Source: Hydrogenophaga intermedia (GTDB lineage: Bacteria > Pseudomonadota > Gammaproteobacteria > Burkholderiales > Burkholderiaceae_C). Taken from it: 64,000 nucleotides of DNA. The notes under the pieces were generated by a model, which was not told where the DNA came from, ran no database searches, and was given only the letters and a program-made list of their open reading frames with translations. The position numbers and the translations under genes were made by a program. The DNA is taken from positions 1-64,000 of the forward strand of contig NZ_CCAE010000013.1 of NCBI RefSeq assembly GCF_000723405.1. The letters run 5' to 3'. Shown here one piece after another: positions 7,849 through 15,420 of this stretch; position 1 is the first letter of the stretch; each line of letters opens with the position of its first letter.

Positions 7849-9258
7849 ATGAAGAAATTCCTGGCTTCCCTGTTGCTGGGCCTCGGCCTGGCGATCGGCG
7901 GTGGCGCAGCCATCGCACAGACGACCACCGAAACGCCCCCGGCCGCCACCGCGCCCGCCGCCGCCATGCCAGCGGCTGACGCGCCTGCCGCCGCTGCGCC
8001 GGCTGCCGCTGAAGAAGCGCCGAAGGAAACCGTCGACAAGGGCGACGTCGCCTGGATGATGGTGTCCACCATCCTCGTGCTGCTGATGGTCGTGCCCGGC
8101 CTGGCGCTGTTCTACGGCGGCTTGGTGCGCAGCAAGAACATGCTGTCCGTGCTGATGCAGGTGATGGTGGTGTTCTCCCTGATCGGCGTGCTGTGGGCCA
8201 TCTACGGCTACAGCCTGGCCTTCGGCGGTGAGGGCCTGATCATCGGCAACCTCGACAAGCTGTTCCTGATGGGCGTGACGGCCGATTCGCTGGCCGCCAC
8301 CTTCACGCCCGGCGTGATGATCCCCGAGTACATCTTCATCGCCTTCCAGTGCACCTTCGCGGGCATCACCTGCGCGCTGATCGTGGGCTCCTTCGCCGAG
8401 CGCATCAAGTTCGGCTCGGTGCTGCTGTTCTGCGCCCTGTGGTTCACCTTCAGCTACCTGCCGATCGCCCACATGGTCTGGGGCGCGGGCGGCTACCTGT
8501 TCGACAAGGGCGCGCTGGACTTCGCCGGTGGCACCGTGGTGCACATCAACGCCGGCATGGCCGGTCTGGTGGGCGCTTACGTGCTGGGCAAGCGCATCGG
8601 CTATGGCAAGGAAGCCCTGACCCCGCACAGCCTGACGCTGACGATGGTGGGTGCCTCGCTGCTGTGGGTGGGCTGGTTCGGCTTCAATGCCGGTTCCAAC
8701 CTGGAAGCCAACGGTGGTGCGGGCCTGGCCTTCATCAACACCCTGTTCGCCACCGCCGCCGCCGTGCTGGCCTGGTGCATCGGTGAAGCACTGAGCAAGG
8801 GCAAGGCCTCCATGCTGGGCGCCGCCTCGGGCGCTGTGGCCGGCCTGGTGGCCATTACCCCGGCCTGCGGCACGGTGGGCCCCATGGGCTCCATCATCAT
8901 TGGCCTGGTCGCCGGCTTCCTCTGCCTGTGGGGCGTCAACGGCCTCAAGAAGATGCTGGGTGCGGACGACTCGCTCGACGTGTTCGGCGTGCACGGCGTG
9001 GGCGGCATCGTCGGCGCGCTGCTGACCGGTGTGTTCTCTGCCGGCACGCTCGGCGGTGTCAAGGGCGACGACTACTCCATCGGCAGCCAGCTGGTGATCC
9101 AGGCCGAGGGCGTGCTCATCACGGTCGTCTGGTCCGCCGTCGTGGCCTTCATCTGCTACAAGATCGTGGACATGGTCATGGGCCTGCGCGTGAGCGAAGA
9201 AGCCGAGCGCGAAGGCCTGGACATCACCTCGCACGGCGAGACGGCGTACCACCGCTGA
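7849..9258 (+). CDS. amtB: Ammonium transporter AmtB with N-terminal signal and Ala/Pro-rich lead
   Basis: 469 aa. A signal peptide (1-23, AIAQ cleavage) and an Ala/Pro-rich linker (24-60) precede eleven predicted membrane segments of the Amt/Rh fold. The pore twin histidines are H232 (VVHINAG) and H382 (FGVHGVGG), and the SFAERIKFGS and GWFGFNAGS signatures are intact. It forms an inner-membrane trimer moving ammonium/ammonia and is gated by GlnK, encoded immediately upstream. An intrinsic terminator follows directly. A second, shorter Amt gene lies at 35694-36956. Confidence 0.95.
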   Translation: MKKFLASLLLGLGLAIGGGAAIAQTTTETPPAATAPAAAMPAADAPAAAAPAAAEEAPKETVDKGDVAWMMVSTILVLLMVVPGLALFYGGLVRSKNMLSVLMQVMVVFSLIGVLWAIYGYSLAFGGEGLIIGNLDKLFLMGVTADSLAATFTPGVMIPEYIFIAFQCTFAGITCALIVGSFAERIKFGSVLLFCALWFTFSYLPIAHMVWGAGGYLFDKGALDFAGGTVVHINAGMAGLVGAYVLGKRIGYGKEALTPHSLTLTMVGASLLWVGWFGFNAGSNLEANGGAGLAFINTLFATAAAVLAWCIGEALSKGKASMLGAASGAVAGLVAITPACGTVGPMGSIIIGLVAGFLCLWGVNGLKKMLGADDSLDVFGVHGVGGIVGALLTGVFSAGTLGGVKGDDYSIGSQLVIQAEGVLITVVWSAVVAFICYKIVDMVMGLRVSEEAEREGLDITSHGETAYHR

Positions 9259-9268
9259 TCCCCGTTCC

Positions 9269-9300
9269 CACCGGCTGGCGACCGCCTTCGCCAGCCGGTG
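9269..9300 (+). repeat. Perfect 13-bp hairpin after amtB
   Basis: Arms 9269-9281 and 9288-9300 are perfect complements around a 6-base loop. No U-tract follows, so it may protect the glnK-amtB mRNA 3' end or assist the terminator just downstream. Confidence 0.6.
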
Positions 9301-9308
9301 AGTGCACC

Positions 9309-9341
9309 GCCCGCGGCGCTTCGCGCGCCGCGGGCTTTTTT
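9309..9341 (+). terminator. Intrinsic terminator of the glnK-amtB operon
   Basis: An 11-bp GC-rich stem (9309-9319 pairing with 9325-9335) closes a 5-base loop and is followed by six T at 9336-9341. Confidence 0.9.
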
Positions 9342-9419
9342 GTGTGCGTTTACTCCCGGGGGCAGGGCGGGCGCGCGGGTCCTAGCATCGCCGCCCGAAC
9401 CAGCAACAGGAGAGGGAGC

Positions 9420-9662
9420 ATGGGGTTGAACATCGTTCGTGGCCTTGTCGTGGCGGTGGTCTTGCTGAACGCAAACGCTGCCTTGGCCGCCAAGGCGGCC
9501 AAGGCCGAGGGGTCGCCCCCCTCGGGGCGGCGTTTGCCCAGCAAGGTGACCTTCCACAAGTCGCCGTCCGAAGAGAGCCGGGCCGAACGCGCGCAGCGGC
9601 TCAAACGCGAATGCAAGGGCCGGCCCGATGCCGGAGCCTGCCTGGGGTTCGCCACGCGCTGA
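9420..9662 (+). CDS. Small secreted protein of unknown function
   Basis: 80 aa. AGGAGAGGGAG lies just upstream of the ATG. Residues 1-23 form a signal peptide (hydrophobic LVVAVVLLNANAALAA core). The mature part is basic and ends in RLKRECKGRPDAGACLGFATR, with two cysteines (C65, C74) likely to form a disulfide. Many Burkholderiales genomes have short exported proteins with this ECKG...NAGACLG-type ending, with no known role. It stands alone between the amtB terminator and glcE. Confidence 0.7.
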   Translation: MGLNIVRGLVVAVVLLNANAALAAKAAKAEGSPPSGRRLPSKVTFHKSPSEESRAERAQRLKRECKGRPDAGACLGFATR

Positions 9663-9743
9663 GCCGGGGGCGCTGGCGGCTTTGCAGCCGCGCGTGCAAA
9701 AAATTCAAGGCCCGCGCGGTGAGCGGCCGCTACTATCGCCGCC

Positions 9744-10901
9744 ATGCCCGCGCCCCACGTTGCGTCGTCCGCAGAGCCGGCTTTCGTTCCGGCCAGTGAC
9801 CACCCCGCTGAACTCATCGACCGGGTGCGCGCCGCCGCGGCCGCGCGCACGCCGCTGCGCCTGGTGGGTGGCGGCACCAAGGCGTTCGTGCACGCGCCCG
9901 TGGCGGGCGCGCCGCTCGACCTGCGCGCCCACAGCGGCATCCTGAACCACGAGCCCAGCGAACTCGTGGTCACCGTTCGAGCCGGCACGCCGCTGGCCGA
10001 GTTGGAGGCCGCCTTGGCGGAACATGGCCAGTGCCTGCCCTTCGAGCCGCCGCGTTTCGGCGCGGGTGGCACGGTGGGTGGCGCCGTGGCCAGTGGCCTG
10101 GCCGGGCCTGCGCGCGCCAGCGTGGGCGGCGCGCGCGACTACGTGCTCGGCGCGCGCCTTGTCAACGGGCGCGGCGAGCTTCTCACTTTCGGCGGACAGG
10201 TCATGAAGAACGTCGCCGGCTACGACGTGAGCCGCGCGCTCGCGGGCAGTTGGGGTGCCTTGGGCCTCATCACCGAACTCAGCCTCAAGGTGCTGCCCGT
10301 GGCGCCAGCCGAGGCCACGCTGGTGTTCGAGGTCGATCAGTTCAACGCGCTGGAGCGCCTGCACCGCTGGGGTGGGCAGCCCTTGCCCATCAACGCGAGT
10401 CGCTGGCTGCGCGACACCGGTGCGGGCAAGGAGCGCCTGTTTCTGCGCCTGCGCGGCGCCGCCGCGGCGGTGGAGGCCGCGTGCGAGCGCCTGCTCGCCG
10501 AGGCATCGGGCGCGCGACTGAACGACGCCCAGGCCGCCACCGACTGGACCGCCTGCCGCGACCAGCGCCTGCCCTTCTTCACCGACGCGCCTTCGCCGGA
10601 CCACGGCCTGTGGCGCGTGTCCGTGCCGCAGACCGCCGCACCGCTGCTGGCCGAGTGGCCGCAGCTCATCGAATGGCAGGGCGCCCAGCGCTGGCTGTGG
10701 GCGCCCGTGGTGGCGGTCGAGGCGATCCGCACCGCTGCGCGTGGCGCTGGCGGTCACGCGCAACTCTTTCGCGCACCGGCCTCGGGCGATGCGGGCGAGC
10801 CGCGCGCGGACGTGCCCAGCCCCGCGCTGCGCGCCGTGATGCGCCGCCTGCGCGAGGCCTTCGACCCGCACGGCGTTTTCCAGGCCCCGGCCCTGTTCTG
10901 A
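9744..10901 (+). CDS. glcE: Glycolate oxidase FAD-binding subunit GlcE
   Basis: 385 aa. The N-terminal PCMH-type FAD-binding domain (about 20-200) shows LRLVGGGTK, the GGTVGGAVASGLAGP loop and ARLVNGRGELLTFGGQVMKNVAGYD, typical of GlcE. The C-terminal half is the short cap domain ending in AFDPHGVFQ. GlcE works with GlcD (flavin catalytic subunit) and the Fe-S protein GlcF to oxidise glycolate to glyoxylate at the membrane. The start of glcF follows 1 bp after its stop, so the two are co-translated. No glcD precedes it, which is unusual; a short unrelated gene sits there. Confidence 0.9.
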   Translation: MPAPHVASSAEPAFVPASDHPAELIDRVRAAAAARTPLRLVGGGTKAFVHAPVAGAPLDLRAHSGILNHEPSELVVTVRAGTPLAELEAALAEHGQCLPFEPPRFGAGGTVGGAVASGLAGPARASVGGARDYVLGARLVNGRGELLTFGGQVMKNVAGYDVSRALAGSWGALGLITELSLKVLPVAPAEATLVFEVDQFNALERLHRWGGQPLPINASRWLRDTGAGKERLFLRLRGAAAAVEAACERLLAEASGARLNDAQAATDWTACRDQRLPFFTDAPSPDHGLWRVSVPQTAAPLLAEWPQLIEWQGAQRWLWAPVVAVEAIRTAARGAGGHAQLFRAPASGDAGEPRADVPSPALRAVMRRLREAFDPHGVFQAPALF

Positions 10902-10902
10902 C

Positions 10903-12135
10903 ATGCAGACCCAGCTCGCCCCCGAGTTCCAGGGCACCGCGCACGGCCGCGAGGCCGAGGCCATCCTGCGCAAGTGCGTGCACTGCGGCTTCTGCACCGC
11001 CACCTGCCCCACCTACCAGTTGCTGGGCGATGAGCTCGACGGCCCGCGCGGACGCATCTACCTCATCAAGCAGGTGCTGGAAGGCGCCACGCCCACGCGC
11101 AAGACGCAACAGCACCTGGACCGCTGCCTCACCTGCCGCAACTGCGAGAGCACCTGTCCCAGCGGCGTGCAGTACGGACACCTCGTCGACATCGGCCGCG
11201 CCGTTGTCGAAGAGAAGGTGCCGCGCCCCACGGGCGAGCGCGCCGTGCGCTGGCTGCTCAAGGAAGGTCTCACCTCGCCGCTGTTCGGCCCCGCCATGAA
11301 GCTCGGCCAGGCGGTGCGCGGCCTGCTGCCCGCGGCCCTCAAGGCCAAAGTGCCTGCGCCGCAGTCGGCGGGCGAATGGCCCACGCGCTCGCACCCGCGC
11401 AAGGTGCTCATGCTCGCGGGCTGCGTGCAGCCGGCCATGGCGCCCAACATCAACACAGCCACCGCGCGCGTGCTCGACGTGGCCGGCATCCAGGCGATCG
11501 TGGCCCCCGAGGCCGGCTGCTGCGGCGCGGTGAAGTTCCACCTCAACGACCACGGTGGCGGCCTCGCGCAAATGCGCGCCAACATCGACGCCTGGTGGCC
11601 CTTCGTGGAACAGGGCGCCGAGGCCATCGTGATGAACGCCTCGGGCTGCGGCGTGATGGTGAAAGACTACGGCCACGCGCTGCGCGACGACTCCGATTAC
11701 GCCGACAAGGCCGCGCGCATCGCCGCGCTCACGCGCGACCTGTCGGAACTGCTGCCCGAGTTGGTGCCCGCGCTGAAACCGAAACTCGCGCACCTGCCCG
11801 ACGCGCAGCGCGTGGTGGCCTACCACCCGCCCTGCACGCAGCAGCACGGCCAACAACTGCGCGGCGGCGTGGAGCGCGGGTTGGGCGAGCTCGGCTTCAC
11901 CGTGCAACTGGCACGCAACGAGGCGCACCTGTGCTGCGGCTCGGCCGGCACCTACTCGGTGCTCGAGCCCGAGATTGCCTACGAGCTGCGCGACCGCAAG
12001 CTCGGCTATCTCGGCGAACTCAAGCCCGCCGTCATTGCCAGCGCCAACATCGGTTGCATCACGCACCTGCAGAGCGGCACCGGCACGCCCGTGCGGCACT
12101 GGGTCGAACTGCTCGACGACGCGCTGCGCACCTGA
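10903..12135 (+). CDS. glcF: Glycolate oxidase iron-sulfur subunit GlcF
   Basis: 410 aa, normal length. Two ferredoxin-type 4Fe-4S motifs: C25-x2-C28-x2-C31-x3-C35 and C75-x2-C78-x2-C81-x3-C85. Two CCG (cysteine-rich) domains follow, with GCCGAVKFHLND and HLCCGSAGTYSVLE as the CCG signatures. It passes electrons from the flavin subunits to the quinone pool at the inner membrane. It is placed directly after glcE, and the lrgA-like gene begins 6 bp later, suggesting a four-gene transcript. Confidence 0.92.
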   Translation: MQTQLAPEFQGTAHGREAEAILRKCVHCGFCTATCPTYQLLGDELDGPRGRIYLIKQVLEGATPTRKTQQHLDRCLTCRNCESTCPSGVQYGHLVDIGRAVVEEKVPRPTGERAVRWLLKEGLTSPLFGPAMKLGQAVRGLLPAALKAKVPAPQSAGEWPTRSHPRKVLMLAGCVQPAMAPNINTATARVLDVAGIQAIVAPEAGCCGAVKFHLNDHGGGLAQMRANIDAWWPFVEQGAEAIVMNASGCGVMVKDYGHALRDDSDYADKAARIAALTRDLSELLPELVPALKPKLAHLPDAQRVVAYHPPCTQQHGQQLRGGVERGLGELGFTVQLARNEAHLCCGSAGTYSVLEPEIAYELRDRKLGYLGELKPAVIASANIGCITHLQSGTGTPVRHWVELLDDALRT

Positions 12136-12141
12136 GCCCGC

Positions 12142-12504
12142 ATGATCCCCGCGCTGGCCACCCTGCTCGTGTTCCAGTTGCTGGGCGAGGTGATCGTGCT
12201 CGCCACGGACGCGCCGGTGCCCGGGCCGGTGGTGGGCCTGGCCCTGCTGCTGGCCACGCTGGCGCTGCGCCCGGCCTGGCTCGACGCCATCAAGCCCACC
12301 GCGCAGGGCCTGCTGCAGCACCTCTCGCTGCTGTTCGTGCCAGCCGGCGTGGGCGTCATGCAGCACCTGCAGCGCCTGGGCGACGAGGCCCTGGCCATCG
12401 GCGTGGCGCTGGTGGTGAGCACGCTCGTGGGCCTGGCGGTGTCGGCCTGGACGATGGTCTGGTTGATGCGTCGTCAGGCGCGCCGCGAAGGCGGGTCGCC
12501 ATGA
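12142..12504 (+). CDS. CidA/LrgA family membrane protein
   Basis: 120 aa with four predicted membrane segments. The PVPGPVVGLALLL and LLFVPAGVGVMQHL segments are the CidA/LrgA (UPF0299) signatures. The family was named for holin-like control of autolysis, and plant and bacterial LrgAB-type pairs (PLGG1) export glycolate. Position straight after glcEF makes a glycolate/glycerate transport role attractive. Its stop overlaps the next ATG (ATGA at 12501-12504), the usual LrgA-LrgB coupling. Confidence 0.85.
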   Translation: MIPALATLLVFQLLGEVIVLATDAPVPGPVVGLALLLATLALRPAWLDAIKPTAQGLLQHLSLLFVPAGVGVMQHLQRLGDEALAIGVALVVSTLVGLAVSAWTMVWLMRRQARREGGSP

Positions 12505-13241
12505 ACGCCGAGACACCGCGCCGCCTGATCGACATCTGGGTCTACCTCGCGGCCACGCCGCTGCTGGGCCTCACGCTCACGCTGATCGTCTACCACGCGG
12601 CCTTCGTGCTGTACCGGCGCAGCGGTTTTCACCCGCTGGCCAACCCGGTGCCGCCCACCGTGCTGTTGCTGGCCACGCTGCTGTGGGCCACCGGCACGCC
12701 TTATGCCACCTACTTCGAGGGCGCGCAGTTCGTGCACTTCCTGCTGGGCCCCGTCACCGTGGCACTGGCGGTGCCGCTGTTCGAACAGTTGCACCGCCTG
12801 CGCCGCCTGGCGCTGCCACTGCTCGCCGCGCTGGTGGCCGGCGCCTTGGCGGCCGCAGCCACCGCCATCGTGGTGGCCTGGGCGCTGGGGGCCTCCGCCG
12901 CCACCATGGCCTCGCTCGCGCCCAAGTCTGTCACCATGCCGGTGGCCATGGGCATCAGCGAAAAGATCGGTGGCCTGCCCTCGCTCACGGCCGTGCTCGT
13001 CATGGCCACGGGCGTGCTCGGCGCGGTGGGCGGGCGCTTCCTGTTCGACGCGCTGCGCATCCACGAGCCCGCGGTGCGCGGCTTCGCGCTGGGCACCATC
13101 GCGCACGGCATCGGCACCGCGCGGGCGTTTCAGGAGAGTGAAGAAGCGGGGGCCTTCGCGGGACTGGCGATGGGGTTGAGCGCCTTGCTCAATGCCTTGG
13201 TGCTGCCCTCGCTGGCGGGGGCGATGCTGGGCTGGCTGTAA
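12501..13241 (+). CDS. LrgB family membrane protein
   Basis: 246 aa with 6-8 hydrophobic segments. The APKSVTMPVAMGISEKIGG motif and the FALGTIAHGIGTARA motif are diagnostic for LrgB/CidB (YohK). It is translationally coupled to the LrgA-like gene. In plant plastids the fused LrgA-LrgB protein PLGG1 carries glycolate and glycerate, so with glcEF upstream a glycolate carrier is the most economical reading. A murein-hydrolase control role is the alternative. It is convergent with the next minus-strand gene, with 16 bp between them. Confidence 0.88.
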   Translation: MNAETPRRLIDIWVYLAATPLLGLTLTLIVYHAAFVLYRRSGFHPLANPVPPTVLLLATLLWATGTPYATYFEGAQFVHFLLGPVTVALAVPLFEQLHRLRRLALPLLAALVAGALAAAATAIVVAWALGASAATMASLAPKSVTMPVAMGISEKIGGLPSLTAVLVMATGVLGAVGGRFLFDALRIHEPAVRGFALGTIAHGIGTARAFQESEEAGAFAGLAMGLSALLNALVLPSLAGAMLGWL

Positions 13242-13257
13242 GGCTTCAGTTGCTGCA

Positions 13258-13680
13258 TCAAGGGCGTTCCACGCCCGTCAAAACCCTGCGGTACAGCTCG
13301 TTGGCGATGCCCGCGTAGTGCTGCAACTGCGCGGCCAGTTCGCCTTCATGGAAGGGCTCATGCCGCTCGTTCAGGCGCACGCGCAGCACCAGGTGCCGAC
13401 TATCGCGCTCCAGGCCGATCACCTCGCCCAGGCTGGCGTCCAGACTCAGGTTGATGGCCAGTACTTCTTCCATTAACGCCTGGGGGTTCGCGGCGGAACC
13501 CATCGCGCCGAGGTCGACGTAGCAGTAGATGCCTTCCGGGTCCTCGTCGTCGTTGTGAAAAACGCCGAGCTTCACACCGTCGATGCGTGTGTCCCTCGAT
13601 TCAAAGAGTGCGTCGATGTCCTTGTAGTCAAGCAGGCGTGAGGCGCCTCGACACAGCTCGCGGAATTGGCCTGGGGTCAT
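13258..13680 (-). CDS. CesT-like (type III secretion chaperone) protein
   Basis: 140 aa from the ATG at 13678-13680. It is small and acidic, with the alpha-beta-beta-beta-alpha-beta-beta-alpha pattern of CesT/Tir chaperones: MTPGQFRELCRGASRLL helix, GVKLGVFHND and GIYCYVDLG strands, PQALMEEVLAINLSL helix, RHLVLRVRL strand, and a C-terminal helix AAQLQHYAGIANELYRRVL. CesT-type dimers bind the N-terminus of one effector and keep it ready for the type III export gate. No secretion apparatus gene is in the window. The divergent neighbour starting at 13920 is the natural candidate client. Confidence 0.65.
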   Translation of the reverse strand: MTPGQFRELCRGASRLLDYKDIDALFESRDTRIDGVKLGVFHNDDEDPEGIYCYVDLGAMGSAANPQALMEEVLAINLSLDASLGEVIGLERDSRHLVLRVRLNERHEPFHEGELAAQLQHYAGIANELYRRVLTGVERP

Positions 13681-13701
13681 GGGAGGGTATCCGTTGGATA
13701 C

Positions 13702-13739
13702 CGCGTGGGCTACGCGGTACGGCGTGGGTAACGCGGTGA
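13702..13739. repeat. Two tandem imperfect 19-bp repeats in a divergent promoter region
   Basis: GCGTGGGCTACGCGGTAC (13703-13720) is followed 19 bases on by GCGTGGGTAACGCGGTGA (13722-13739). The first copy also holds inverted arms CCGCGT...ACGCGG. It lies 22-60 bp upstream of the CesT-like gene and between two divergent genes, so it may be an operator. Confidence 0.4.
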
Positions 13740-13919
13740 TGGTCTTGGTTCTCAGCCCAGGCACTGCGCCACCTCGACCTTCGGGATGCCCGGGAACGGT
13801 GAGTGGGGGCCGGTGACTCAGCACAGCTTGCCGCCGCCCTCCGCTCGTGTTCATCGAGTTGCCGTGGCGCCTTCCAGGCACTTCCCCTCACACCCCATTG
13901 GACGAAAGGAATCCCCGCC

Positions 13920-14702
13920 GTGATCAAGAACATCGACACCCGGTACACCAAAGCCCTCAGAAAAGAATCGTGGATCAAAGGGGCGCTGCGCGACGCGGGG
14001 GATGTCGCGCACAACGTCGTGTGCGTGGGCCTCGGCAATGCGTTGGTGGTGGCGCCGGCGAGACTGGTGCATGACACCTTTCACCTCGACGGCGACCACA
14101 TGAAGTGGATCAGGCCCTTGCATCGCCAACGAATGGACGCACGCAAGAAGATTCCCCACTTGGCGATGGAGCGCCACTACGCGGATCAGGTGGCACAGGA
14201 GAAGAGAGAGGCGGCTTACGCGGACCGGCAAATCGAGGAGAGCAGGAAACCTCTCAAACAAAAAAGGGTTGAGGCGGAGGCTCGGGTGTTCGATCGCATC
14301 GCTTCGGCATGGAGCAGCGGCGAAACGCAGCCCTCCGCCGTTCTGAACCAGTGCGCCATGGCCGGTCTGCAGGAGCTGCTGGATGCCGGCACCATCACAC
14401 AGGACGAATTCAACGCAGTCCAGGTGAACGGTCAACCTGGCATCTTCCCTGCAGTGGGGGGTAGGCGGCAGCAGGGGGAGATGCATCTGCCGGGCTACTA
14501 CGAGACCGACAACCGGGACAAGCTCGACGTATGCAAGGCGGCCGTTGCGAGGCAGTGCATCGCCAGTCATCTAGTCACCGAAAAGATGCTCGATGACGCC
14601 AACTACCCGAAGGATGAGCGGGGCGCGTATCTTTTTCCGGATGCTGGCCAAGAGCAATTCGAGAGTTCAAGCACCCGCTCATCCAGTGGTGTGGAGATCT
14701 GA
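13920..14702 (+). CDS. Unknown 260-aa protein, possible secreted effector partner of the CesT-like protein
   Basis: GTG start with AAAGGA 9 nt upstream. I recognise no family. Residues 20-55 contain a mildly hydrophobic stretch (GDVAHNVVCVGLGNALVVAPARLV) that could be one membrane or chaperone-binding segment. About 80-125 is a long charged helix (coiled-coil-like), and the C-terminus is Ser-rich. It has no Sec signal peptide. The region is less GC-rich than its neighbours. Divergent pairing with a CesT-type chaperone gene across 239 bp suggests a type III effector or regulator; this is inference from context only. Confidence 0.6.
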   Translation: MIKNIDTRYTKALRKESWIKGALRDAGDVAHNVVCVGLGNALVVAPARLVHDTFHLDGDHMKWIRPLHRQRMDARKKIPHLAMERHYADQVAQEKREAAYADRQIEESRKPLKQKRVEAEARVFDRIASAWSSGETQPSAVLNQCAMAGLQELLDAGTITQDEFNAVQVNGQPGIFPAVGGRRQQGEMHLPGYYETDNRDKLDVCKAAVARQCIASHLVTEKMLDDANYPKDERGAYLFPDAGQEQFESSSTRSSSGVEI

Positions 14703-14761
14703 CCGCGGACCGTGTGCGGGGGCAGTGCATGCCGGCCCCGCAGCCGCACGGCGCAGGTGAC

Positions 14762-15247
14762 TCACCCCGCCAGCGCCGCCTCGATGTCCCCCGCCAGCTT
14801 CGCCGGCGCGTCCTGCGGCGCGTAGCGCTTGATCACCTGCCCGTCCTTGCCGACCAGGAACTTGGTGAAGTTCCACTTGATGGCTTTGCTGCCCAGCAGG
14901 CCCGGGGCTTCGGCCGTGAGCCAGCGGTACAGCGGGTGGGCCTCGGCGCCGTTGACGTCGATCTTGGCCATCATCGGGAAGCTCACGCCGTAATTGAGCT
15001 GGCAGAAACCGGCAATCTCCTCGTTGCTGCCCGGGTCCTGCGATCCGAACTGGTTGCAGGGGAAACCCAGCACCGCGAGGCCGCGCGGGCCATAGGTCTT
15101 GTGCAGCTCTTCCAGCCCCGCGAACTGGGGCGTGAAGCCGCAGGCGCTGGCGGTGTTGACGATGAGCATCACCTGGCCCCTGTAGTGGCTCAGGGGCGCG
15201 GGCTGACCGTTGATGGTCTGGGCTTCGAAGTCGTAGACGCTGGACAT
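14762..15247 (-). CDS. Glutathione peroxidase-like thiol peroxidase
   Basis: 161 aa, standard length. Catalytic C36 in NTASACGFTPQ (cysteine instead of selenocysteine), FPCNQFGSQ with Q70, and W125-N126 in KWNFTKFLV complete the tetrad. C82 (FCQLNYG) is the likely resolving cysteine, which suggests thioredoxin rather than glutathione as reductant, as for most bacterial members (BtuE/Gpo type). It reduces H2O2 and organic peroxides in the cytoplasm. It stands alone and is divergent from the next gene. Confidence 0.93.
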   Translation of the reverse strand: MSSVYDFEAQTINGQPAPLSHYRGQVMLIVNTASACGFTPQFAGLEELHKTYGPRGLAVLGFPCNQFGSQDPGSNEEIAGFCQLNYGVSFPMMAKIDVNGAEAHPLYRWLTAEAPGLLGSKAIKWNFTKFLVGKDGQVIKRYAPQDAPAKLAGDIEAALAG

Positions 15248-15420
15248 GACGTGGGCTCCTGAACGGGTTCCTGGGTGGGCGCGCAGTGTCTGGCGCGCGA
15301 CAGAATCTTCACATGGCGGCACGAGCGGCGCCGCATTCCCCACCCAAAACCCCGGTGGCACGCCATACTGCGCCGGCCCCCAAAGGGTTTCAAAACGTGT
15401 CGTGGGGCGTGGAGCGGGTA

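Noticed and set aside
9478-9512. Palindromic GGCCGCC/AAGG repeats
   Set aside because: They fall inside the signal-peptide and linker codons (Ala/Lys repeats) of the small secreted protein and follow from codon choice.
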